Shown here: positions 23,872-35,190 of the stretch, piece after piece | Layout: every line of letters begins with the position of its first letter | How positions within the stretch are numbered: position 1 is the stretch's first letter | Source of the DNA: Selaginella tamariscina | Taxonomy: Eukaryota > Streptophyta > Lycopodiopsida > Selaginellales > Selaginellaceae | DNA: 64,000 nt | Direction: 5' to 3' | NCBI GenBank assembly: GCA_003024785.1 | Contig: PUQB01000321.1 | Span: 159,501 to 223,500, forward strand | Position numbers and translations under genes: made by a program | The notes under the pieces: model-generated | What the model was told of the DNA's origin: nothing | The model's input: only the letters and a program-made list of their open reading frames with translations | The model's database searches: none

Positions 23872-23938
<67 letters not shown>

Positions 23939-24101
23939 CAGTTATTTTTATACAGGTTGTTGGGGCTGTTGGATTCATGAACCAAAGACTCACCATTCCA
24001 GAGGGCACTGACCCAGGGATGGCTGCTTTGATGGAAGAATGCTGGCAAAGGTAAACTTAGTGGTTAGGAGTAATTAAGAAGGGTTTAGGGGTTTAGCATC
24101 C

Positions 24102-24132
<31 letters not shown>

Positions 24133-24330
24133 GTATGTATATGTATGTATACACACACACACGCACGCACAGACACACACATATTATGTTTCTTATATTG
24201 ATATATATGTAGTGACCCAAGTCTGAGACCCTCATTTGAAGAAATGATAAATAAAATACGTGGTCTGCACGCACAAACAGTAGGGTCTGCATCAAAATCA
24301 CATTCCACTGCAAGTGAAGAAGCATCGTAA
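19617..24330 (+). CDS. PAS-domain Raf-like MAPKKK (plant B-group kinase), about 820 aa, with frame breaks
   Basis: A cytosolic Ser/Thr kinase of the plant Raf-like family. Seventeen exons: 19617-19928, 20471-20828, 21062-21119, 21255-21571, 21648-21900, 22056-22187, 22254-22490, 22616-22656, 22720-22788, 22881-22981, 23104-23182, 23280-23379, 23480-23548, 23646-23696, 23771-23852, 23956-24050 and 24213-24330. Order: Ser-rich N-terminus with a short helix ([10 protein letters not shown]), PAS domain ([41 protein letters not shown]), acidic linker, WPWNSPDG, then the kinase ([54 protein letters not shown]). Single-base shifts occur twice in exon 1, near the exon 2/3 junction, after RSIQNNPF, in HRDLKSSNLL (extra T) and at the exon 14 end (five A for four). 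No motif residue is lost. Intron 1 holds a minisatellite. Confidence 0.85.
19945..20425. repeat. Minisatellite in intron 1 of the Raf-like gene
   Basis: About four units of roughly 95-130 bp, each built from GGCATACATTGCTTTATG, TTTTTCACACAATAG, AAGTCTTTGA, GACCTACCTAGGGCAGATAG and a (GA)n run of variable length. Units differ by small deletions, mainly in the GA run and the ACACAATAG part. Confidence 0.9.
21957..22059 (+). repeat. 59-bp direct duplication containing a splice acceptor
   Basis: The segment from CATCTAGTTGATATTTG to ACTAAAAGGAAT occurs twice, 59 bp apart, just before exon 6 of the Raf-like gene. Both copies carry the acceptor CTAAAAG/GAAT. Only the second leads into the conserved GITWPWN reading. 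Confidence 0.9.
23886..23937. repeat. (AT)n(GA)n microsatellite in a Raf-like gene intron
   Basis: About 25 GA units directly follow a short AT run between exons 15 and 16. Confidence 0.95.
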
Positions 24331-25496
24331 CGGAAAAAAAGGAGAAAAAAAAAGCTTAAAAATTCCAGACCAGAACTGCCGGAAAAATCGATGTATCTAT
24401 CGTGCAATGTCTTTTAAACGACCCAAGTTTTTCCAAGGTACTGCGTGTGTATGGTATTTGATGGTGAGAAGCAGATATTTTTATGTTTTTTTTTATTTAT
24501 ATATTTTTATATGGATATTCACGTGGGATGTCGAATATCTCATCATCACAGATTGTACTGCATGCTCTTGTCGTGAATATATTAAGTCGTTTCTGGAGAG
24601 AGAGAGATCGGGACTAAGTGTGTGTTCTGGAGAGAGAGAAGAGAGAACGGGAGAGACGGAGAGGAGAGAGAGAGAGAGGGGAGGGAGAACGGAGAGAGAG
24701 AGAGAGAGAGTTTTACAGATTACCTTTTATACAAACATTAATCTAAATTGAATCTCTTAAACACTCTTTCATAAATTCATTAAAACTTAATTGTCTTCTG
24801 CTAAAACACATGCATAAGTATACTTTTTATTTCTTTATTTACGATAAACATATTGCATTAAGTAGCAGCTCTTACTTTAAATATAGAAAAGAAATGAGAT
24901 GATTAATTAATATATAAATGAAACAAATACGTTCAAATTAAATATCTTCAAAAAAAATTTAGATTCGTTAAAATTTAAATTCAAAACGTTCATTTACAGA
25001 GTTGCAAGAGTTCGATAATAAATTTATATCAAATTCTTACATAAACATGTCAGGTCCAAAATGAATGGATATTCTGTATCATTATGTACATGTGTGCGGA
25101 AATTCTCTATATATAATATATATGTATATATTGTATGTGTGTGTGTAGAAAGAGAGATGCACACATACAGATTATTTATGTACACGTGTGTACATACATG
25201 CAGGAATGATCAGAATCCATAGAGCGAGAGACAAAAAAAAAGTTTATATATATGTGAAGTGTGTATGTATTTTATGTACGTATAGGTGTGTATGTGTATA
25301 AACTTCTGTCTTGGATACAATATAATTGTATTTTATAAATTTTTACTTTTCTTTTAAATAAAAACAGTGGTTTTTGGTGCTCTAAATTGTGCATGTAATA
25401 TGTATATATATGTGTGTACATGTGTGTTGGATATCTCTCTCAAATGTATACATAAATTTATATATGTACACATTATCTATATACCTATACACAACT

Positions 25497-25528
<32 letters not shown>

Positions 25529-26039
25529 CAGCTCTCCAAGTTCTACACATCTATGACCCAGGCTGCATTTTCAGTAAGGCTTGGACATCATATTAACTTA
25601 AGCATAATGACTATGATTAATTTGTACATTTGAATTTTATATTAATTTTAATAAATTAAACTTAAATCTGAAAATGTTATTATACATAATGTATTTATAT
25701 TGTCACATACACATTAAATCTAGTATTATAAAACTGGCTATCAGATTATATATAAGACGAACACACACACACACAATTTATACTGATTTTAGATATTGAT
25801 TGAAATTATGCTTATATACAATTGCAAAATTACGTCTATGCAGTTTTAAAACCAGAGTTGTATTTAAACATTCAGTATAATATAATATACATAAAAATTA
25901 AAAATTTAAAAAATCCAATCTTATACAAATAATACAAGTGCTGAAGAAAATTCTTTGTATGTGTGCTTTGCTTGCATACACAAATATAAACGTGCGAGAC
26001 TACACGCACGCACTATATCTCCCACTTGGAATCTTCTTA
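24331..26039. other. Intergenic, AT-rich with GA microsatellite
   Basis: Downstream of the Raf-like gene. It has an impure (GA)n run at about 24594-24712 and short CT and AT runs near 25500. No ORF with coding character was seen. Confidence 0.6.
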
Positions 26040-26860
26040 GAAAGGCTGAATGGCTTCTTAGAGCGGCTTAGAGAGCACACACCGAGCAATTAGAGACTCA
26101 TTCGAGGCTCTCTCTCCCTCTCCCTCTCCCTCTCTCTCGCCATCCTTAGTTTACCATGAGAGCTGCAAACGGGTGAAGAACGGTTGCCGGTTTTGGTCAC
26201 TGATTGCAATTCAAGGCGCTCTCTCTCCTCCAGCCATTGGAGAGCCAGGCACGGCATTGGATAAGGGGTGGATTCGGCCGACGTTGGGGTCATTCGTTGC
26301 GGCTCTATCCCTAGCACCCCACCGCGTACAGATAGTTGCTAAGTGCCGGTTGCCGGGACTTCTTAAGATATGATTCATCGCACTGGCGCGCCAAGCCGGA
26401 GGTGCGATCCCGAGACCCGGCCACCCCCGGTATGCCGGCGAGACTGAATCCCTACCTCTTTGTAGACTTAGAGAGAGCACACACTAAGTAATTAGAGAGG
26501 CTTTGCTGATTGCAATTTGAGGCGCTCTCTCTCCCTCCCTCTCTCCCTTGAGGGAGGCCATGCTTAGTTTACCATGAGAGCTGCATACGACGGGATGAGC
26601 TTGCGGGGAGAACGCTTGCCGGTTTTGGCCCACTTGAGACCACACACCCTGTGTATGCCGGAATCCTTACTGAGCTTGATAAGTGCCTCCACTGCCCCCA
26701 TCTCTTTGGCGCCCAATGCCCTCTTCATACTTGCCTTGCCCATTTTGTTTCTCGCTCTTGCTAAGATACCTAGTCCCCTTTTATATAAACTCTATTCGCG
26801 GGGTTGAAGCCAAGGAATATTCTTCCGAGATACACAATGTTATGCTAAATACTACTCAAA
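26040..26860 (-). repeat. 59-aa-ORF module, copy D (inverted)
   Basis: Reverse complement of the module in A, B and E: TATA box at 26779-26787, ORF at 26564-26743, GAGA tract, CCGCCGG-type segment (here CGCCGGCATACCGGGG) and the GTAGAGCCGCAAC-like stretch. Its 3' part is rearranged: a second fragment of the ORF end (TTTACCATGAGAGCTGCAAA) lies at about 26150-26170. The module stops near 26040. Confidence 0.85.
26564..26743 (-). CDS. 59-aa basic protein of the repeat module, copy D
   Basis: An intact frame of 60 codons including stop. It begins MGKASMKRALGAKEMGAVEA, has LIKLSKDSGIHRVCG in the middle and ends SYAALMVN. It agrees with copy E except for one extra Met codon, and with copy B except for four residues. 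The promoter-like TATA box lies 36 bp upstream on the minus strand. The opposite strand is also open here, but that reading only mirrors this ORF. Function is unknown, and a splice donor at the ATG-GTAAAC end is again possible. Confidence 0.5.
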   Translation of the reverse strand: MGKASMKRALGAKEMGAVEALIKLSKDSGIHRVCGLKWAKTGKRSPRKLIPSYAALMVN

Positions 26861-27545
26861 AAATACAGTAACAAAGAGTATATAGATCAAGGTATTATGG
26901 GCATTTATTTGTTATTTGTGCAATTTGATTGATTAATTTTTTAATTCATAGTTGAGATTCAAACCTGTTTGCTGCAAATTTAATCTTATAGAATCAATAG
27001 TATTTATAAGACATTATATGAATATATAACATGTAACAAATACTACATTCACACACACACACACAGACACACACATAGACACACAAACACACAAACACAT
27101 CTTGGTTGGTATATATGGCACAAGGGGATGAGCTGTGTAACCACCAGGAAGAAGAACAGTCCTTTGTTCCCTGGTAAGTACAGCTGCTGAGCAACTGTAT
27201 ATCTCTCCACCACAAATGCCCATACCATTTCCAGTTCATTCCCAATATGTTATGATAATACATAAAACTGAGTGTGTATAAAACTTCTTTAGAAGAGTTT
27301 ATATATAGGAAAAGGATGTGTGTTATTGTGTGCGGATGTACACCATATACAGTTTGTATGTGTGGATATACATAATGTATGCAATGAACATATATGAGGT
27401 ATATATATTCTAGATATACACACACACATGTTATAAATAACAACACAGGGTACTTTTGATATTATATATTAAAAACATTATAGTTTTTAACAATCAGCTT
27501 AAGAGGATGTAGTGGATATCAAACCAATCGAATTATATAATATGG
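26861..27545 (-). repeat. Left arm of inverted pair D/E outside the module
   Basis: Words such as TATGTTCATTGCATACATTATG and GTTGTTATTTATAA, and the end word GAGGATGTAGTGGATATCAAACC near 27503, match 42635-43500 in inverted orientation. The end word is again the tRNA-like 5' start (GGATGTAG). Confidence 0.75.
27100..27230 (-). other. Exon-like segment upstream of module copy D
   Basis: On the minus strand the frame reads GICGGEIYSCSAAVLT then LLPGGYTAHPLV. Copy E has the corresponding segment at 43114-43219, in another frame: VAQQLYLPGNNGLFGGYTAH, bounded by CAG and GTACGC, as an exon would be. Units A and B lack it and carry a methylesterase exon instead. I do not recognise the source gene. 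Confidence 0.35.
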
Positions 27546-27609
27546 AATTTGAGATATCTGAGTTCCATCGTTTTATTGAACTATTATAATTATTATTTTA
27601 AATAATTAA

Positions 27610-28070
27610 AGAGAGATGGTTTTAAAGAAGTTGTTATGATATTTAACAAAATGTATTTACTAATTATAAATGGTAACGAGTGTATATGATTTTTTCAATA
27701 TATAATATCTATTGCATCCGGTTATACAAGTAATGCATTTTAAGAACTATAACTCTTGGACGGGACTTAATTTGAGTCTTACTTACTCAGTTAGGTTCTC
27801 ATCGCGACGAATGAGAAATCTTCAACGTGAGTTTTAACATCCTCACTGCCATGAATGAGAAAGCCTCAACATAATTGTTTTGCATGAATTTAAAATAATT
27901 TTTTAAAAAGGTTTAGGGTTATATTTACATAAAAAAAAATTGTTTATATTTTATAGTTTAAATATGCCTTGGTGGGTTATAATATCATATCGCCAAGAAA
28001 GAAAAAAAAAAAAAACAATAGAAACGATAATAAATTAAGCAAAAGCAAATTAATTAGAAGTAATAATAAT
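27610..28070 (+). repeat. Direct repeat inside the D/E interval, left copy
   Basis: The first 80 bp (AGAGATGGTTTTAAAGAAGTTG) recur in the same orientation at 42522-42605. The part from about 27700 (CTTGGACGGGA, GGTTCTCATCG, TTGTTTTGCATGAATTTAAA, TTAAGCAAAAGCAAATTAAT) recurs at about 33850-34330. These look like the edges of an element that was split by later insertions. Confidence 0.6.
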
Positions 28071-28235
28071 GAATCCATCTTGATCAATAATACTAATAAT
28101 ATTATTAATAATAATTTTAATTTAGAATGCAAATTTATAAATTTTAATATATATTAAATTAATAGTGAAATTTATATTTGAATTAAAAAACCCACTGTTG
28201 ATTTTAAAAGTAAAATTAAAATATTTAAACTTATA

Positions 28236-28266
<31 letters not shown>

Positions 28267-28310
28267 ATTATTATATATTATATATATAATATATATATAT
28301 ATATATATGT
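28236..28310. repeat. AT/TA microsatellite with palindromic runs
   Basis: Pure A/T tract of mixed TATA and ATTA units, able to fold on itself. Confidence 0.9.
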
Positions 28311-28799
28311 ATGTATAATTTTAAATTAAAATATGCAACATTAATTTAAAAATAGAAAAATATGCTCTCTTTTTAAGTTTGAAAATAATCATAACATCTT
28401 TTTAAGTTCTAGATTGCATATCTATGACTAGCCACAAAACTCAAATATATTAGTTATACTATTGATGAGAGGTATTGAACCACTATTTGATAATGGATAT
28501 TTTTTTATAATGAATGTAAAACAAATCATTATCATAACAAGCTTGTATTTTTTGCAATTAGAATTTCTTTAGTAAAGTTTAATATTAAGATAAAATTTAA
28601 GAATACTTTTATTCATATCTAGTTTGTAATAAAACTAATTCTTCTTTTCTCCCCTTAAATGTAGTGTAATACTTTTTATTCTTACTTTACTTTGAGATTA
28701 ACTCTTGTTATCTATTATATTGTCGAGTTTTTGATATAGTAAAAAATAATCATCTTTAAGGGTAATTCAATCAAATATTACTTGAAAAAGTTTAGGTGA

Positions 28800-29440
28800 A
28801 ATAAAATTTATCTTCTCTAATGTAACATCCCTAGGGTTGCCCTAACCCTTGGGTAGGGTTAGGGCAAGTTAACCATTAAGTAGGATTAACATTTGGTGTC
28901 ATCCCACTTATGTAAATAGAAAAACATGGGCCTCCATCGTATATATTAAGTGGAGTATATGTGGGGGCAAGCATGTCAGAGATTGAGAGGTCTCTTCCTT
29001 GTAGCTTGTGTCACTAAGGTATACCCTTTATGCCACTTTAACGTTTAGTATGTCACACCTTAAAGGTTAACTCTTTTCGTTTAATAACTCATTTGCACAC
29101 TTGGAGGGTCTTAAACACATTTTACTGATTTAAAGATTGAGGCTTGTCTATAGTGTCCTCCTCAACACCAAGCACTCACATATAAGCATGGCACACATCA
29201 TAACTCACATTATGAGCATTGTTCGTGCCAACAATTATAAGTATGGAGTCTTGCAGAGAAATTGTTTTAACTAGGTTCCTAAGAGTTCACAAAGGGTTTT
29301 AAGGGTGGTATCTAGCAAGTTGCACAAATGGCACTAAGTGGACACTTTGATAAACACTTACCTTGGTCTTATCATTATATCGTGATGGCTTTTTCATGGG
29401 TGTAGTACTTGGCACATCATGTGAACGAATACATTGCACT
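28800..29440 (+). mobile_element. LTR fragment (5' half), telomere-motif-rich LTR family
   Basis: Matches the plus-strand LTR at 38559-40337: CACTTATGTAAATAG, the CCTAACC/GGTTAGG-rich start, AGCTTGTGTC, GAGGCTTGTCT and CCTCCTC. It is interrupted at about 29440, and the matching 3' half resumes at about 31260. Confidence 0.65.
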
Positions 29441-31259
29441 AGTGGATCAGGTAAAATACGAACTTAAGCTCTAAAAGCTCACAGAGCTTCCGAAGAGAAG
29501 GAGAATGTTCAGGTTGAGGAGGAGGAAATCCAAGTGCTAGATGAGTGAGTTCCATAGAAGACATCACCAAAGTGAAAGATCAAGAAACACCACAAAGGAA
29601 AGGACTAAGGTTAAACAAGAAGGCCAAGATGGAAATGATCAACTTGACTCCACACTATAACTTGAACAAGGAAGATATATTGAATAAGGACTCCACAACT
29701 ATAGGAAGAGACAATTGGTCAACAGTCAATGAAGAACTTGGAAGTGCAAGATAAACATGAACCCACTCTAAAGGAGGATATCCCTGCACCACAAATGGAG
29801 CCAAAGGAAGTGGGCCAGAGAAGGTAGTAGAGGGGTATATTCTAGATGAGGTGGTTACATCTATAACCACACCACCTTTGTTGACCATAATTGCTAGAGA
29901 TAAGGAGTAGCAAGGTGTAGGACTGGGGAGAGTTCCCACTTCATAGCCATATCATCAATTTATAGGCCAATTTCAGAAACTGCAAGGAAGATATGGACAA
30001 GAAGGTTTCTGACCATAGGTTCAGCAATGAGCTACAGTGCACCAATACTTTGATTCAATGTCAGAAGATGTAAAGCCAGAGTTTGAGATGTTTTCAAAGC
30101 AATGGAAAGCGTTCATGACACAGGAGCAAGCAACGGCCTCTAATGCAGAAGCTTGTTTCACGCAGGCACTAGTTAAACTCTAGAAGGATGTCATGGAGAA
30201 GTCAGGACATAGTGGTGGAGAACTTCATGATCCTATAGAGGTTGCCACACATATTAGCAACCAATTGATTCAGGCAAGGTGCACAATCAAGGATTTGAAC
30301 AAGGTGAAGAAGATCATGGTAGAGGCAATAGAAAAGGTGATCATGTCCAATTTTTGGGTTTGAACACAATCAACAAGATAGTTGCACACATGATGAAGGA
30401 ACACACATTAAGTCTGTAAACAATTAAGTCAAAGATGGAAGTAGGAGAGCCGAGTGAGACAAAAAAAAGAACACTTGCACAAAAGATCTTAAAGTTGCAA
30501 GACGACTTTAGCATAGGGGGAGTGCTTCTCTCATATAGAAGGAACTATGCACTTTGAAGGAGGAGAATGTGGCCTAACGAGTGGACAAGTAAAATCTACA
30601 TCTAGAGCTTATTAAGGTGTAAGAGGAGATGGATAACCATACGGAAGAATTCAACAAGTACAAGGAGAGGACTATGTGGAGTACCAAGATGGTGATGAAG
30701 AAGCTGAGACACTAACAACAAGGTTGCAATGAGGACACAACAACATACAAAGTGGGGAATGATGTTGAAGGTTAGAAAAAGCATGTAGGAAATGCATTCA
30801 TAAGATAGCTTATCATGGAGGAATAAGAGGTACTAGGGTGTCCATAAGAAAACCTACAATCTATAGTAGTAGGGAAATCTTTAGAAGAGGAAGTCTTGAA
30901 TGAAAAGAAAGCCTATAGTAATAGGATGGTAAATGGTTGTAATGGTTGAACCGACATGGCAGAAGGAGAGATATGGAAGTGAAGAGGCATGACATGAAGG
31001 AGGTCTCCACACACATGAATTTCCAAGGTTACTTCTCATGTATTCATCTTAATAATGCAAGGCATGTTATATATTCCTTTGTATAAATGATCTTGTGTGC
31101 AACTTATCCAATGAGTGATCTAACATGGCATGTGGCCAAAATAAATACATGCCCTGACTTAAGAGACTAGTTAAGAGGTTAGATTACTATAAGTTTAATG
31201 AAGAAGTGTAGGAGTGATAATATATAGTCAGGAGAAGTTACCCTAACATTGTTTCCCGA
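29441..31259 (+). mobile_element. Decayed gag-like or unknown coding region inserted in an LTR
   Basis: Purine-rich sequence with scattered open pieces, for example a Lys/Glu-rich stretch at 29545-29754 and FSKQWKAFMTQEQATASNAEA near 30100. The amino-acid character (charged, helix-forming, no conserved enzyme motif) fits a retroelement gag or a coiled-coil protein. Stops are frequent. Identity is not established. Confidence 0.35.
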
Positions 31260-31770
31260 GAGAAAACATGTGAAGTAGGGGCCTTCATAGACACACGTGC
31301 ATGCTTACCTCTGGTGGATGAATGCTTGGGGTTGCTTGTCAATAACGTATACTCGCGTGGCCAGGGTTAGGGTATGGCTTGGTTACACTAACCCTTAGGG
31401 ATTAGTTGTGGATCATGATACCCTCATTGACCCATAGTGGTTATACACTCAAGTGAGGGTGATAATGATGCCTTAGCTTCGGCATAGGGTAGGTGTATAG
31501 CACATGTCTCCTTGTAGGGGTTAGGGCTTGAGCTTGTCTATGTCTCATGGGATAGTTCTAAGTTTATTAAGGTTACACTTTAAGGTTCTGAGGGTACACT
31601 CCATGGAGGACTTAGGTTAAGGTCCTAAGTCCCTTACTTGGGGTATTGGAGTCTAACCCTAAGGGTCATTAGGGTTATCTTAAAAGATTTAATGTTGCTC
31701 ACTTAGGGAGATGATGCCGAATGACCACTCGACATCCACGTGTAGCCCTTCTCTGATCCTCTCCTCTTAA
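31260..31770 (+). mobile_element. LTR fragment (3' half)
   Basis: ACCCTTAGGGATTAGTTGTGG, the CTCAAGTGAGGGTGATAATG word and GACATCCACGTG match the 39800-40310 part of the plus-strand LTR. Sequence from 31770 to 32620 contains short direct repeats (ATATACCCCCCAT units near 31970-32070) but no gene I can support. Confidence 0.65.
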
Positions 31771-32619
31771 TTAAAAAGGTAAAAAGCCAATTGGTGTTTA
31801 TAAAAGGACCCTTATATCATTTGACCTATTGTTACTTAGGTCTTTTTATCCTACATATCCCATGAATCTTTACCTAGGTGGTCAATCCACTAGGTTAGAA
31901 TCATGACACTCACCATCCCTTTGAGAGAGTGAATGATCTTATTCATTGTTTCCATTGGGTTGTAACATATACCCTCCATGAAAGCCTTTCCACTTTTTCT
32001 CATGGTTGCAACATATACCCCCCATGAAGGCCTTTCCACTTTTTCTCATGGGTTGCAACATATACCCCCCATCAAGGTGTTTCCATGGCAACTTCAATCC
32101 CAATCCTATTACTTTCTCATCTTCGATTCACCCAGAGACCTACCCAATCTTAAGCTTATTACTTCCCCATCTTTGATGCTCCAGGTAGGCCAACTAGAGG
32201 CAATCTTAGTGGACATAGGGCTTAACCATGGCTGATCTTGTATTAACATGTCAATCAAGCAAATATGATTTAAGAGACTCATGGTTGTACACATGTATAC
32301 AAAAAGATATTAAGCTAGAGGCAATCTAAGAGACTCATGGCTTTACACATGTATACAAAGGGGTTTTGTCAAGTGAGCATTTGACCATTAACTTTGGTGA
32401 ATGAGCTTTTACACACAAGTTCATCCCTAATGAAAATTAAACTTAGGACCACTCTAAACCAAATTGTCAATGTTTTATCCCTCTCCCCTTAGCAAAGGGC
32501 CAATTGGTGTTTATTAGAGGGCCTTGACCATGGTCTTTTTATCTTACACATCCCATGAATTTTTACCCCGTTGGTCAACCCACTAAATTAAAATCGTAAC
32601 ACCTAACCTTTTATAAATA

Positions 32620-33238
32620 GTTGCATAAGGCTTAGCACCATGATGCGAGTACAAGCATGTCTACTTGTCAAAATCTTCAAGTTTTTGGCATTAACCATGA
32701 TATGACCCAAGGGTCATATCTTAAGTGTCTATCAGAGCATCCACTTGGTGCCACTTGCATAACTTGCCAAATACCACCTTTGAAACCCTTTATGAACTCT
32801 TAGGAACTTGATAAAAAAAAATTGTCTACTAAGACTCCATGCTCTTAATTGTATAAAGGCACGAACAATGCTTACATTGTAAATTATGTTGTGTGCCCTA
32901 GTGCTTGGTGTGGAGGAGGAGGTTGGAGACAAGCATAAACCTTTAGATTAGCAAAATATGTATTGAAACAAGACCCTCCAAGTGTATGAATGAGTTATTG
33001 AATGAAAATAATTAACTAACCCTTAGAATGTGACATACTAAATGTTGGAGTGGCACAAAGGGTATGCCTCACAAGTTACATGGAGGAAGAAACAAGAAAC
33101 CTTTTAGTCTTTAACATGTTCGCCCCCACACCTACTCTACTTAATGTATGTGATGGAGGCCATTGTTTTCCTATTTACCATAGCTGGAGGGCTTGGCGAG
33201 TTTAACCTAATGGTTAACTTACCCCTAACCCTACCATA
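32620..33238 (-). mobile_element. LTR fragment, minus orientation
   Basis: Matches 41100-41830 of the minus-strand LTR (GGCTTAGCACC, GGAGGAGGAGG, GTGATGGAGGCC). It ends where another minus-strand LTR begins at TGTTAAAG. Confidence 0.6.
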
Positions 33239-33800
33239 GTGTTAAAGTTTTAACTCAAAGGGCCAACTTGTGACTACCAAATGACCATCCAACTTCAACA
33301 CCCTGCGTGAGCAATGCTGAGTTTTTCAAGATGACCCTGAGAGTCTGGCACAAATGCCCAAGTAGGCATGAGACTTAGGGTCCACCCTAAGTCTCCTCCG
33401 AATCCCAAAGGATAATTTGAGTAGACTTTAGGAGATAAAAAAAAAAGCTCATGCCCTAAACCCCACCAAGAAGATGTGCTTTACACATACCCATAGGATA
33501 AATTTAAGGCATCATCACTTATTCCTTGAGGAAGCACCGTCACTCAAGAGTAAAACCCCTTTAGAGTACCTTGACCCACAATTAACCCTTAAGGATTAAG
33601 TCATACCCTAATCTTAAGGTTAATAATTAGTGAGGACACGAGTGTGCGTCGTAGATGGACATGAGTGCTCTAATATGTAAACCCCTAAGGTTAATTTTGA
33701 ACCCTAAACATACAACCATGTAAGTGCTTCATGAAAGGGCTTCTGCTTGCAATCTTAAGTTGTTCAACCTTTGGACATGTTCACACCCCTAAGTTTTAAT
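33239..33800 (-). mobile_element. LTR fragment, minus orientation, with terminal TGTTAAAG
   Basis: Starts TGTTAAAGTTTTAACTCAAA, the same end as the minus-strand LTR at 40440, and follows it for about 560 bp before diverging near 33800. Confidence 0.65.
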
Positions 33801-33829
33801 TATTTAAAATGATTAATCACTATAATTAT

Positions 33830-34330
33830 AATAGTTCGATGCCCATATTATATTATCTCTTGCATCCCCTTATAATGCATGTTAACTACTTGGACGGGGA
33901 GTTCATCCTTAATTAGGTTCTCATTGCCACAAACGAGAATCCTCAACATGAGTTTTGACGTCCTCGATACAATGAATGGTACGGATGGCCCTTATAAATA
34001 GAGTTAATATATTTATAAATCAGAATATTCCTTAAAAATCTAGGTTAAGAAGATAATCTAAGATAAAGGAAGAGAGATCTATGTACAGATAAGGCTTTGG
34101 GGAGTAGCATGTGGAACTAGAGATAGCTCCGCGGTGATTGGGTGGTTCTTGGAGCATATGTTTGCACCTAACAACGATTGACAAAGCCTCACCATGAATT
34201 TTGAATTGTTTTGCGTGAATTTAAAATAATCTTTTATAAGGTTAATTTATTTCTTTTAATATTTTATAGTTAAAATGATAAACAATAATAAATTAGGCAA
34301 AAGCAAATTAATTAGAAGTAATTCATCATA
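33830..34330 (+). repeat. Direct repeat inside the D/E interval, second copy
   Basis: Matches 27700-28070 in order and orientation, with a central insertion (about 33970-34150). Confidence 0.55.
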
Positions 34331-34419
34331 GAGATTGCAACACAATGAATTTTTCTTATGGCCATTATTTACATTGGAGGTTAATTATTGTCAAGTATTG
34401 AACTATGTTAAGAAGTCTT

Positions 34420-35190
34420 AAATATAAAAAAAATAAATTTGCTTAATGCATTTGAGTATCTAATGATGGTTTAGTCAATATTTGTAAGAAAACTCTAGCG
34501 AAGCTAGTTCTTTTTATATATATAAAATAAAAATTCTCTCATTTTTCATGTCCCAATTAAATTCTTGGTTGGTTCCGGTGAGTTTAGCGTGTTAGATTTC
34601 TTAAGATTGACCTAACCCCACACTCTTCCTAATAGGTTAAACTCACCAAGCATTATTTCACTGTGAATAAGATTATGTGCCAACCTACTTTATAAAACAA
34701 GAAGGGGGAGGGGTCTGTCACATAAATTAAGTAAAGTAGGTGTAGAGAAAGCATATTATAAATTGAAACGTGTTTAATTCCTTCCTGCTCGCCAGAATAA
34801 ACCTAATTTATGTCATTAAGGCACACCCAACTTATAACATGTAAGCCTAATGGTAAGTCTACCCTTAAAGTTGGTGGGTCCACACTACTGTGTCAGGGTA
34901 CACCACATTTAAAGGGTTGACTAACTTTTTCATTAAGTAACCCGATCACACACCTAGGAGGTTTTGTTGAAATACATGTATTCAAAGGTTGAGGCATGTC
35001 TTCAAACCCCCCTTTCATGCCAAACTAAGAGTAACATTCATAATTAATGTCACATGAAGATGTGACATTGGGCTAAATGTCACACGATACAATGCTCGAG
35101 GCACGCCCTTTGGGATTGTGTCATGGGCTTGTCGCTAAAGGGTTGGATACTCTAATAAACAGGCATGCTTGTGCTCACAACACTGGTTAA
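34420..35190 (+). mobile_element. LTR fragment, plus orientation
   Basis: TTTGAGTATCTAATGATGGT, CTCTAGCGAAGCTAG, GGTTCCGGTGAGTTTAG and GGCACGCCCTTTGGG match 38660-39540 of the plus-strand LTR in order. Confidence 0.65.
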
